A stretch of 64,000 bases of DNA from assembly GCF_002252475.1 (NCBI RefSeq), contig NZ_NNRK01000022.1, forward strand, positions 1 through 64,000, given 5' to 3'. Below the pieces are notes generated by a model. It was not told where the DNA came from. It saw nothing but the letters and a program-made list of their open reading frames with translations, and made no database searches. Shown piece after piece: positions 1-7,401 of this stretch (positions are counted from its first letter, which is position 1; the number at the start of each line of letters is the position of its first letter). Both the position numbers and the translations under genes were made by a program. The stretch comes from Brucella rhizosphaerae (GTDB lineage Bacteria; Pseudomonadota; Alphaproteobacteria; Rhizobiales; Rhizobiaceae).

Positions 1-73
1 CGAATACCCCATCTGTTGCATGTAAACTGAACTGCAATCACGTTCGACGCCAACTCCAGACTAAAGAGATCTC

Positions 74-1141
74 ATGTCCGTCCAGCGCGTAAGTTTTTAT
101 ATTCTTCTGGCTCTGGTCACTATAGCTTTCGCTTGGCTGCTCATTCCTTATTATTCCGCCGTTCTTTGGGGCGTCATTCTGGCGGTCATTTTTTACCCGG
201 TTCAGCAATGGCTGCTGCGGGTATTGAAGGGGCGGCGCAATGTTGCAGCGCTGCTCTCGGTATTGATGTGTATCTGCCTTGTGATCATTCCAACGCTTTT
301 GATTTTTGGATCGCTGGTTCAGGAAGGCAACTCGCTCTACCAGCGGTTAAGCACACGCGAATTCGATCTCAACAGATACATCACCAGCATTCTGGGGGCG
401 TTGCCCGACTCCCTTGAAGAATGGATGGTTCGTTTTGAACTCGGAAGTTTTGCGGAATGGCGCTCGCGAATTTCATCCGCTATTTTGCAGGGCAGTCAGC
501 TTTTTGCTGGCCGACTGGTAAGTCTGGGGCAAAACACGCTCCAGTTCTTCATAAGCTTTGGCATTATGATTTATCTGCTGTTTTTCTTGTTCCGCGATGG
601 TGCTGAGCTGGGCGCAAAAATTCGCCAGGCCATTCCGCTTAGCGATGAATATACGGGCCAAATTCTGGAAAAATTTACAGCAGTCATCCGCGCGACTGTT
701 AAGGGCAACATCATAATAGCGCTTATTCAGGGAACGCTTGGCGGCGTCACCTTCTGGTTTCTTGGCATCGAAGCCGCGTTGCTCTGGGGCGTGATGATGA
801 CAATTTTTTCATTGCTTCCGGTGGTCGGCGCGTCCCTTGTATGGGGACCGGCAGCGATCTGGTTTATGGTCAACGGCATCTGGATCAAAGCGACAATCCT
901 GATATTCGTAGGGGTTTTCGTAATCGGCCTGATCGACAACTTCTTGCGCCCACCGCTGGTTGGCAAAGGCACGCGTATGCCAGATTTCGTCGTACTCATT
1001 TCAACAATCGGCGGTATTTCGCTGGTGGGCATCAATGGCTTTGTAGTTGGTCCCATGATTGCAGCCATGTTTATCGCTGGCTGGTCTCTTCTCGCTCAAG
1101 AGCAGAAAACAGAGATTGCCCCTGAGAAGCAATCTGACTGA
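74..1141 (+). CDS. AI-2E family transporter (PerM-like membrane protein)
   Basis: Predicted inner-membrane permease of the AI-2E/PerM family (355 aa, normal family length). Hydrophobic segments lie at about residues 8-45, 60-82, 150-175 and in a long C-terminal block from 210 to 335, the usual family layout with a soluble loop at about 85-150. The ATG at 74 follows AAAGAG. Family members include AI-2 exporters and Na+/H+ antiporters, so the substrate cannot be assigned. It stands alone; the minus-strand RNA genes that follow converge on its 3' end. Confidence 0.85.
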   Translation: MSVQRVSFYILLALVTIAFAWLLIPYYSAVLWGVILAVIFYPVQQWLLRVLKGRRNVAALLSVLMCICLVIIPTLLIFGSLVQEGNSLYQRLSTREFDLNRYITSILGALPDSLEEWMVRFELGSFAEWRSRISSAILQGSQLFAGRLVSLGQNTLQFFISFGIMIYLLFFLFRDGAELGAKIRQAIPLSDEYTGQILEKFTAVIRATVKGNIIIALIQGTLGGVTFWFLGIEAALLWGVMMTIFSLLPVVGASLVWGPAAIWFMVNGIWIKATILIFVGVFVIGLIDNFLRPPLVGKGTRMPDFVVLISTIGGISLVGINGFVVGPMIAAMFIAGWSLLAQEQKTEIAPEKQSD

Positions 1142-1167
1142 CAAAATACTCGGGAAGTGCAGGGGGC

Positions 1168-1292
1168 CTTAAAACGAGAAAGCCCGCTGCACTGGGAGGA
1201 GGAGTGTGCAGCGGGCTGATCTGGAAAGCGCGACTGGGAGGAGGAGTGCCGCGCTTCGAGTTCAGTTTCTGGGAGGAGGAGTGAAACTGAAC
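1168..1292 (-). ncRNA. Triple-hairpin small RNA with anti-Shine-Dalgarno loops (cuckoo/CcsR/alpha-r14-like)
   Basis: On the minus strand three hairpins follow each other. Their arms are 1284-1292/1260-1268 (9 bp), 1250-1256/1226-1232 (7 bp) and 1207-1217/1181-1191 (11 bp). All three loops contain the same 15-mer (plus strand CTGGGAGGAGGAGTG at 1192, 1234 and 1269), read in the RNA as CACUCCUCCUCCCAG. The arms differ completely in sequence, so the loop is what is conserved. The last stem is followed by TTTCTCGTTTT, making it a rho-independent terminator. CCUCCUCCC loops are the hallmark of alphaproteobacterial cuckoo-type sRNAs, thought to pair with ribosome-binding sites. Family membership is by motif only. 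Confidence 0.75.
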
Positions 1293-1298
1293 AACCCC

Positions 1299-1327
1299 AA
1301 AATAGGAGCATGGCCCGCCACTTACAA
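1299..1327 (-). promoter_or_regulatory. Sigma-70-type promoter of the triple-hairpin RNA
   Basis: Minus strand: -35 TTGTAA (1327-1322), a 17-bp spacer and -10 TATTTT (1304-1299). This places transcription start close to 1292, exactly at the first hairpin of the RNA, so the transcript would be almost entirely the three hairpins. Confidence 0.6.
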
Positions 1328-1368
1328 GAGGCGATGCTGCAAGGCAGTTATGCATTTATGAATAGCTT

Positions 1369-1434
1369 AAAAAAGAAACCGCCCCGCAGCGATATACGCG
1401 CTGGGGCGGCTCTATCCTCCTCCAAGTGGAGCCG
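1369..1434 (-). ncRNA. Second terminated RNA with a GGAGGAGG loop, possible decoy
   Basis: Minus strand: hairpin CGGCTC/GAGCCG (1434-1429 with 1412-1407) exposes a 16-nt loop containing GGAGGAGG. It is followed by a strong terminator (arms 1409-1403 and 1385-1379 plus inner pairs) ending in TTTCTTTTTT. No start codon follows the SD-like motif within a usable distance, so it is not an obvious ribosome-binding site. The loop is complementary to the CCUCCUCC loops of the RNA just downstream. The bases at 1407-1409 are shared by both stems, so the two folds compete at the base. The 5' end is not defined. Confidence 0.45.
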
Positions 1435-1483
1435 ACAATAACGGCAAGCTGTTAAAAAGCAACCCCTTAATATCCGCCGTCGA

Positions 1484-1503
1484 TTTTCAGAAATTACTGA
1501 AAA
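1484..1503. promoter_or_regulatory. 20-bp palindromic operator candidate, also found before the cyd regulator
   Basis: Perfect inverted repeat TTTTCAG-AAATTA-CTGAAAA. Its central 18 bases equal the reverse complement of the palindrome at 38730-38747 upstream of the GbsR/MarR gene. It lies about 50 bp upstream, on the minus strand, of the GGAGGAGG-loop RNA, and some 330 bp before the heme receptor. Confidence 0.5.
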
Positions 1504-1739
1504 TAATGTATGTTTAAGTGCTGTTATATAATAGTGAACAAGCCTTAACTGAACAATTTTCATTCCTCATCTGTATTGAGTAATTTTTTCGTTCTTCTGT
1601 AAAATTTTACACGCACTAACCTCGGTTACATCTTGAAGAAACTGGCTAAGCACTCAATTCTTTAATCGATTGAAGCTTTGTAAAGCCGAGCATTTTGCAA
1701 CCCTGCACATAGCCATACTCACATTCATATAATTAAAGT

Positions 1740-1754
1740 TGACTAATTATATCA
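1740..1754 (+). promoter_or_regulatory. Iron-responsive (RirA-type) box before the heme receptor
   Basis: TGA-CTAATTATA-TCA matches the TGA-N9-TCA iron-responsive operator recognised by RirA in Rhizobiales. It sits in an AT-rich stretch about 80 bp before the heme receptor, where promoter elements are expected. A box of the same form precedes the second TonB receptor at 9681. The consensus is short, so this is an inference from motif plus context. Confidence 0.5.
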
Positions 1755-1835
1755 TGATTAATATAGCCTCCCATTTAATATGAGTCTTTTTATCATCTTA
1801 GTGGCATGACGGCGGAAGCCAATACGGGGGTTGCA

Positions 1836-3950
1836 ATGAAAGTGAAGTCAAAACGCGGTGGCTATCTGTTGGAAACAACAGTTCTGGGCGGGGCAATTGG
1901 TTTGGGTCTTCTGGCGGCAATGCCCGCTTTTGGACAAACTGTTCAGAATCAGAAGACAGCAGAGGAAGGTCAGCAAGCTCAAAAGAAAGAGCAGGCACTT
2001 CAGCTCGATACAATCACCATTTCGCCAACCATCCAGAACCAGGCTGCTATTGATGCCATGGCATCGACAAGCGTCATCACGCAGCAGCAGCTTGATCGCA
2101 TTCAGGCAACCACTGCCGCTGACATTTTCCGTTCCACACCCGGCGTACATGCGTCCCTGAATGGTGATGATCCTGCGACATCCATCAATATTCGCGGCCT
2201 TCAGGAATACGGTCGTGTCGCAGTAACTATTGACGGCGCACGTCAGGATTATTGGCGCGTCGGTCACGGCTCAGGCTCATTCTATATCGACCCGGAAATG
2301 CTCAAGCAGGTAACGGTCATTCGCGGACCTGTTTCCAATGCCTATGGTTCTGGTGGCATCGGCGGTCTTGTTGCTTTTGAAACCAAGGATGCGGGCGATT
2401 TCCTTCGCGATGATGAAACATGGGCGTTAAGCGAAAAGCTGCGCTATGAAAGCAATGGAAACGGCTGGATGACCAGCACGGTGGGCGCCTATCGCTTGAA
2501 CCCCAATTTCGATGTCATCGGCAATATCAACTATCGTGACAGCGATGCTTACAAGAATGGTGATGGCGATGTCGTTCGCTGGACTGGCGAACGTGTGGTC
2601 AGCGGACTTGGTAAAGTCACAATCCGACCGGCTGATGGTCACGAAATAAAACTCGGTTTCCAGCGCCAGAAATATAATGACATTATGACAGGCAGCAGCG
2701 GATCAACGTCCAGCACATTGTCGCGTTATAATGCCGAAACGATTGTCAGCACTTATACAGGTAACTACACCTATAAGCCGGACGATAATCCGTTCTGGGA
2801 CCTGTCGGTCAATGCCTATTATAGTGACACCGACAATGACCAGTATCAGGTCTGGCCAAAGGCCAACATCGGCAAGAGCCGTTATTACGATGTTTCGACG
2901 GCTGGTTTCCGCGCCTATAACAGTTCACGCTTTGAGACAGCTGCCATGAGCCACACGCTCACCTATGGCGTGGACTATTACAAAATGCGCGGTGAATCTG
3001 ACACCGACAATTTTGGTAATGGCGAGCAACAGGCTTACGGCGGCGTTATTCAGTGGCAGGGCGATTATCAGAAGTGGCTCGAACTGATCGGGGCTCTACG
3101 GTACGATGGCTACCGTCTCGACGGCACAACCAAGGCTACCAATGTTTTGCCATCCGACGACGTAAGCGTGGACGGCAATCGCGTTTCCCCGCGTTTCAGT
3201 GTTGGTGTAACGCCTTGGGATGGTGTGCAATTTTATGGCCTTTATTCGCAGGGCTATCGCGTTCCACATATGCAGGACATGTTCAGGCAGAATGGCGCGC
3301 ACGGCTCAGGTTATGAACCGAACCTGCTTCTTAAGCCAGAAGTCGCAACCTCGTATGAATTTGGTATCAATCTGCGTCAGGACGGTGTTCTGGATGGGGG
3401 TGATCAAGTCCGCGCGAAGCTCAATTTCTTCCATACCGACGTCAAGAACTACATCAATACCGTCAAAACCGGCAATGTAACGACATCCGAAAATGTCGGC
3501 GATGCGCGCCTGCGCGGCGTCGAACTCGAAGGTACCTATGACAATTGGTGGGGCTATGTGAACCTTGGTGCTTCTTATACTGCCGCAGAGATGAAGGATG
3601 GCGTTTACAAGGGTGAAAGCCTGAGCAATACACCGCTCAACAACTTCAGTGCAACACTTGGACTCAAGGCGTTTGAAGAAAAACTTGTCTACGGTGTCGA
3701 ATATGAAAGTGTCGGCAAGGTCAATCGGGCGCTTACAACGGGCGGAGTCAAAGTTTATCCGCGCGTTGATCTCGTGAATGTATTCGCCAACTGGCAAGTC
3801 ACCGACAATGTGAAGCTCGACTTTGGCGTCGATAACCTCTTCAACAAAGCCTACACCGACGCGCAGACCGGCTGGGCTACCAGCACAGATATCGAACAGG
3901 CGAAGGGGCGCACCTTCAAGGTTGCCATCACCGGTCGCATCGGCGGCTGA
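1836..3950 (+). CDS. bhuA: TonB-dependent heme/hemoglobin-type outer-membrane receptor
   Basis: Outer-membrane TonB-dependent receptor of the hemoglobin/transferrin/lactoferrin family, likely importing heme like Brucella BhuA. The start at 1836 (after GGGGG) gives a signal peptide with a hydrophobic run ending in AMPAFGQ. A plug domain follows (about residues 50-170, with the TonB-box-like LDTITISP before it and the RGLQEYGR and VIRGPVSNAYG motifs). A 22-strand barrel region comes next, ending in a TonB C-terminal segment (FGVDNLFNKAY). An in-frame ATG at 1806 would add 10 residues but has no clear SD. A RirA-type box lies upstream. The gene symbol is by similarity to BhuA as I recall it; the exact ligand is not proven. 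Confidence 0.8.
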   Translation: MKVKSKRGGYLLETTVLGGAIGLGLLAAMPAFGQTVQNQKTAEEGQQAQKKEQALQLDTITISPTIQNQAAIDAMASTSVITQQQLDRIQATTAADIFRSTPGVHASLNGDDPATSINIRGLQEYGRVAVTIDGARQDYWRVGHGSGSFYIDPEMLKQVTVIRGPVSNAYGSGGIGGLVAFETKDAGDFLRDDETWALSEKLRYESNGNGWMTSTVGAYRLNPNFDVIGNINYRDSDAYKNGDGDVVRWTGERVVSGLGKVTIRPADGHEIKLGFQRQKYNDIMTGSSGSTSSTLSRYNAETIVSTYTGNYTYKPDDNPFWDLSVNAYYSDTDNDQYQVWPKANIGKSRYYDVSTAGFRAYNSSRFETAAMSHTLTYGVDYYKMRGESDTDNFGNGEQQAYGGVIQWQGDYQKWLELIGALRYDGYRLDGTTKATNVLPSDDVSVDGNRVSPRFSVGVTPWDGVQFYGLYSQGYRVPHMQDMFRQNGAHGSGYEPNLLLKPEVATSYEFGINLRQDGVLDGGDQVRAKLNFFHTDVKNYINTVKTGNVTTSENVGDARLRGVELEGTYDNWWGYVNLGASYTAAEMKDGVYKGESLSNTPLNNFSATLGLKAFEEKLVYGVEYESVGKVNRALTTGGVKVYPRVDLVNVFANWQVTDNVKLDFGVDNLFNKAYTDAQTGWATSTDIEQAKGRTFKVAITGRIGG

Positions 3951-4056
3951 CTTTGCGGGAGGCGAGGCATCTGTTTTGCCTCGCTTGCCAACTTCCATCC
4001 ATAACGACAAAACTTTTCAAGAATACTCATGTTTATGCTAGAGGTTCTTTAGATTT

Positions 4057-4110
4057 CGACATTTGTCCAACGCCGATATCCGTGGGATGCAAATGTCGGA
4101 ATCAGACCAC
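4057..4110 (+). repeat. Palindromic repeat A, copy 1
   Basis: Inverted repeat CGACATTTG (4057-4065) / CAAATGTCG (4090-4098) with a 24-nt loop, followed by the conserved tail GAATCAGACCACT. A second copy lies at 51377-51432 and an inverted copy at 32101-32144. All three abut gene 3' ends. Confidence 0.7.
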
Positions 4111-4134
4111 TCGTGAGATTCTGGAAAACTCAGA

Positions 4135-5244
4135 TTGAGAAAAGCCGTGTCCAAGCTGTCATCAGAACTGACCTCCAAGCTGACAAGCCATTCCCACATC
4201 AGCCTTCAGAAAGGCGAGACTTACCTGCCGAACATTATTGATCGGCTGAACTCCTATCAGGCGCAATATGATAGCCACAAAGGCCGCCATGCTTTCCGGT
4301 ACCACTTCGGCCGGATTGAAATTGATGCGGCAGATAGTGGATATCGCGTTTCACTTTTCGCTGATGAAGATATTGGGCTGCATCGTCTCAAGGACCTCGC
4401 AGCCGTCGCTATCAAGCTTTACACCAAGGAAGAAGCACCAGAAATCGTGTGGCAGGGTGACCGCGCTGGCGAACAGGTCTTGCCGCAGTTTCGACTGATG
4501 CGTGTTTTGTCCGCGAGCCATTTCACACCGCATATGATGCGGGTACGGCTTGCTGGTGAAGATTTGAAGCGCTTTTCGCTTTTTGGAGCGATGCATGTGC
4601 GTCTACTACTACCCACGGAAGAAGCACCTCAGCCAGTATGGCCAATAATGGGGCCGAACGGTTTGCCATTCTGGCCTGATGAAGCCCGCAGACCGGCTTC
4701 CCGCGCCTATACGATCCGTGGTCTGGATATCGATGCGGGCTGGCTTGAAATTGACTTCTATCTTCATGACGTGGAAGGCTTGGCCTGCAAATGGGCCAAA
4801 GGCGCACAGATTGGTGATATTGTGGGCCTGATGGGACCAGTGGGACGTCCGTTGCGCCAGGCAAGTCGTTACCTGATTGGGGCCGATGCCACTGGATTGC
4901 CAGCTATCGGACGTATGCTGGAGGAGTTTTCCCCGGACGTAACGGGCCGCGTTATAATCGCTGTTGATAGTGAAAAAGACGTACAGCCTTTGCAGCATCC
5001 CCAAGGTATTTCCGTCGACTGGATTATCGATCCAGATCAAAGGCGCGCTGCGGAAACATTGACGCAAGTTCTCTGCGAAGCCGATTGGCCAGAAGGCCCG
5101 GATAGTTTCGGCTGGTTTGCAGGCGAGGCGGATCAGGCCAAGATTATTCGACAATATTGGCGACAGACACTCGGCAAGAGCCGAGAGAACACGCTTGTCG
5201 CTGGTTATTGGCACAAGGATGCAGTGGGTTTCATGGCAGGATAA
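4135..5244 (+). CDS. Siderophore-interacting protein (FAD-dependent ferric-siderophore reductase) with N-terminal DUF2218 domain
   Basis: Cytoplasmic flavoprotein expected to reduce ferric siderophores and release iron. Residues of about 20-105 match a DUF2218-type domain (HAFRYHFGRIEIDA), a known fusion partner in this family. About 115-260 is the FAD-binding barrel, with RAYTIR as the flavin motif. About 265-365 is the SIP C-terminal NAD(P)H domain, ending in the typical VAGYWHKD. At 369 aa it fits the DUF2218-SIP architecture. The start is uncertain: TTG at 4135, or GTG at 4147 preceded by GAGAAAA. It lies 185 bp after the heme receptor, separated by repeat A, and supports an iron-acquisition role for the locus. 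Confidence 0.85.
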   Translation: MRKAVSKLSSELTSKLTSHSHISLQKGETYLPNIIDRLNSYQAQYDSHKGRHAFRYHFGRIEIDAADSGYRVSLFADEDIGLHRLKDLAAVAIKLYTKEEAPEIVWQGDRAGEQVLPQFRLMRVLSASHFTPHMMRVRLAGEDLKRFSLFGAMHVRLLLPTEEAPQPVWPIMGPNGLPFWPDEARRPASRAYTIRGLDIDAGWLEIDFYLHDVEGLACKWAKGAQIGDIVGLMGPVGRPLRQASRYLIGADATGLPAIGRMLEEFSPDVTGRVIIAVDSEKDVQPLQHPQGISVDWIIDPDQRRAAETLTQVLCEADWPEGPDSFGWFAGEADQAKIIRQYWRQTLGKSRENTLVAGYWHKDAVGFMAG

Positions 5245-5317
5245 AAGCCTGTCGTGGCTAAAGACCATAATAACCTGCACCACCATGCAGTCCTCAAAGC
5301 AAGATAGTGGGTCTTTC

Positions 5318-5371
5318 GAATTTGACGTTTGAAACAGAATTTTTGATGGTCGGGATTCAAACGTCAAATTC
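5318..5371 (+). repeat. Palindromic repeat B, copy 1
   Basis: Perfect 16-bp arms GAATTTGACGTTTGAA (5318-5333) and TTCAAACGTCAAATTC (5356-5371) with a 22-nt loop. The flanks GTGG and CCAC extend the stem. A second copy is at 32180-32247. It fills most of the 271-bp gap before the ABC transporter. Confidence 0.7.
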
Positions 5372-5515
5372 AATCCACCACAGCGGACAGTGAGTATACT
5401 ATGGTTGAAACAACCATTTCCGAAAGAATGCTGACTTAGAAAGTCATAATAACCTTTCGCTTGCAAACAGAATGCGCTAGGCACCCTACTAATTGTGATT
5501 AGAAGGAGCCGCGCC

Positions 5516-7273
5516 ATGGCCGATTTGTTGAAACGCTTTGCCAGCTATTACCGACCGCATCGTGGTTTGTTTATACTGGACTTTTCAAGCGCTGTGGCAG
5601 CCGGTCTTCTGGAACTGGCTTTTCCAATTGCTGTAACACTATTCATCGACAGGCTGCTGCCGACTGGCCAACTTGGCCTTATTTCGCTGGCGGCTTTAGG
5701 TTTACTTGGGATCTATCTGGTCAACGCGTTCCTACAGGTTATTGTAACCTATTGGGGCCACATGCTCGGTATCAACATTGAGACCGAGATGCGCCGCAAG
5801 GCTTTCGATCACTTGCAAAAGCTGTCATTTGGCTTTTTCGATAATCAAAAAACCGGTCATCTGGTCGCCAGATTGACCAAGGATCTCGAAGAGATCGGCG
5901 AAGTCGCCCACCACGGGCCGGAAGATCTGTTCATTGCCATCATGACGCTGATAGGCGCGTTCTGTCTGATGATGTGGGTTCACGTGCCGCTGGCAATTAT
6001 AACGGCTGTGATCGTGCCGCTTTGTGCCTATGTGACGCTCCGCTATGGTGGGCGCATGACGACTACATGGCACGCGCTCTATCGCCGTGTCGGCGATTTT
6101 AATGCCCGTATTGAAGAGAATGTAGGTGGTATCCGCGTCGTCCAGGCCTTCACCAATGAAGACCACGAACGCAAACTCTTTGCAGAAAGCAACGAGAACT
6201 ATCAAAAAACAAAGCTCGCCGCCTACAAGATCATGGCAGCCTCGATGTCGCTGTCTTATCTCTCCATGCGCTTCGTGCAGGTGGTGGTTATGCTTGCTGG
6301 TGCATGGTTTGTCTTGCGCGGTGAGCTGACTGCAGGTGGCTTTGTCGGCTTCCTTTTGCTCGTGAACGTCTTCTTCCGGCCCATCGATAAGATCAATTCG
6401 GTTATCGAGACTTATCCGAAGGGCATTGCTGGTTTTCAACGCTATATACAGTTTCTCGATACGCGGCCTGATATTGCCGATCGCCCGAGTGCGACTTCGG
6501 TCGCACGCCTCAAAGGTGACATCGATTACCGCAATGTTGGCTTCGGTTATACTTCAGAGCGACCGATATTCGATGGTCTGAATATGACAATCAATGCAGG
6601 CGAAACAATCGCTTTCGTTGGCTCTTCCGGGGCAGGCAAGACGACGATCTGTTCCTTGCTGCCACGTTTCTACGAAGTTAGTGGCGGAGCAATTCTGGTC
6701 GACGGTATCGATATTCGCGACATGACCTTGAAGTCACTCCGTTCCAATATCGGAATTGTCAGTCAGGACGTATTTCTGTTCGCGGGAACCATCCGCGAAA
6801 ACATTGCCTATGGCCGCTTAGACGCAAGTGATCAGGACATTGCCGATGCGGCCCGGCGTGCTCGTCTCGACGCAGTCATCGCTGCAATGCCTGAAGGTTA
6901 TGACACAGTTATTGGCGAGCGTGGCGTCAAGCTTTCCGGCGGACAGAAGCAGCGCCTCGCTATCGCACGAATTTTCCTGCGAAACCCACCGATCCTGATC
7001 CTCGACGAGGCGACCTCTGCTCTCGATACGGAAACCGAGCGCGCTATCCAGCAGTCTTTGTCGGAACTTTCGATTGGTCGAACGACACTGGTAATCGCGC
7101 ATCGTCTGGCGACCATCGTCAATGCAGACCGAATTATGGTTGTCGAGGGCGGTCAGATTGTCGAGCAGGGAAACCATGCGGAACTATTGTCTGTAAAGAA
7201 TGGGCGCTACAAGCGCCTTCATGCGGCACAGGCGGGCTCATCAGGGGACGGCTTGTTTTCGGCCGCAGGCTGA
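5516..7273 (+). CDS. ABC transporter, fused permease-ATPase (MsbA-like exporter)
   Basis: Half-size ABC exporter acting as a homodimer. The N-terminal six-helix membrane domain spans about residues 18-300. The nucleotide-binding domain is at about 330-575, with Walker A GSSGAGKTT, Q-loop VSQDVFLF, signature LSGGQKQR, Walker B ILILDEATSALD and H-loop IAHRL. The ATG at 5516 follows AAGGAG (5503-5508); an upstream ATG at 5495 is less likely. Placed between a ferric-siderophore reductase and a siderophore receptor, it may move a siderophore (export, or import as in YbtPQ-type pairs). That is inference from position; lipid or drug export is equally compatible with the sequence. Confidence 0.8.
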   Translation: MADLLKRFASYYRPHRGLFILDFSSAVAAGLLELAFPIAVTLFIDRLLPTGQLGLISLAALGLLGIYLVNAFLQVIVTYWGHMLGINIETEMRRKAFDHLQKLSFGFFDNQKTGHLVARLTKDLEEIGEVAHHGPEDLFIAIMTLIGAFCLMMWVHVPLAIITAVIVPLCAYVTLRYGGRMTTTWHALYRRVGDFNARIEENVGGIRVVQAFTNEDHERKLFAESNENYQKTKLAAYKIMAASMSLSYLSMRFVQVVVMLAGAWFVLRGELTAGGFVGFLLLVNVFFRPIDKINSVIETYPKGIAGFQRYIQFLDTRPDIADRPSATSVARLKGDIDYRNVGFGYTSERPIFDGLNMTINAGETIAFVGSSGAGKTTICSLLPRFYEVSGGAILVDGIDIRDMTLKSLRSNIGIVSQDVFLFAGTIRENIAYGRLDASDQDIADAARRARLDAVIAAMPEGYDTVIGERGVKLSGGQKQRLAIARIFLRNPPILILDEATSALDTETERAIQQSLSELSIGRTTLVIAHRLATIVNADRIMVVEGGQIVEQGNHAELLSVKNGRYKRLHAAQAGSSGDGLFSAAG

Positions 7274-7336
7274 TTAGAGCCTCAACTTAAATTAACATTT
7301 AAATAAATCTCATCATCTGTTTGTAATATATAATTT

Positions 7337-7370
7337 AAAGCGCCCTGAATTTGATAATTCGGGGCGCTTT
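7337..7370. terminator. Bidirectional terminator between convergent ABC exporter and TonB receptor
   Basis: AAAGCGCCC (7337-7345) pairs with GGGCGCTTT (7362-7370), with further GAATT/AATTC pairing inside. The arms end in A and T runs, so it can serve both converging genes. Confidence 0.75.
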
Positions 7371-7401
7371 ATCTATCAGAATTATGCTTTGAATTCTAAT
7401 T

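Noticed and set aside
1348-1563. 71-codon minus-strand frame over the GGAGGAGG hairpin
   Set aside because: It runs through the terminator stem and its U-run; a terminated RNA explains the segment better.
3306-4010. Long minus-strand frame opposite the heme receptor
   Set aside because: Antisense shadow of a clearly coding TonB receptor; no family features.
4609-5517. 302-codon minus-strand frame opposite the siderophore-interacting protein
   Set aside because: Shadow of a recognised gene; also crosses repeat B.
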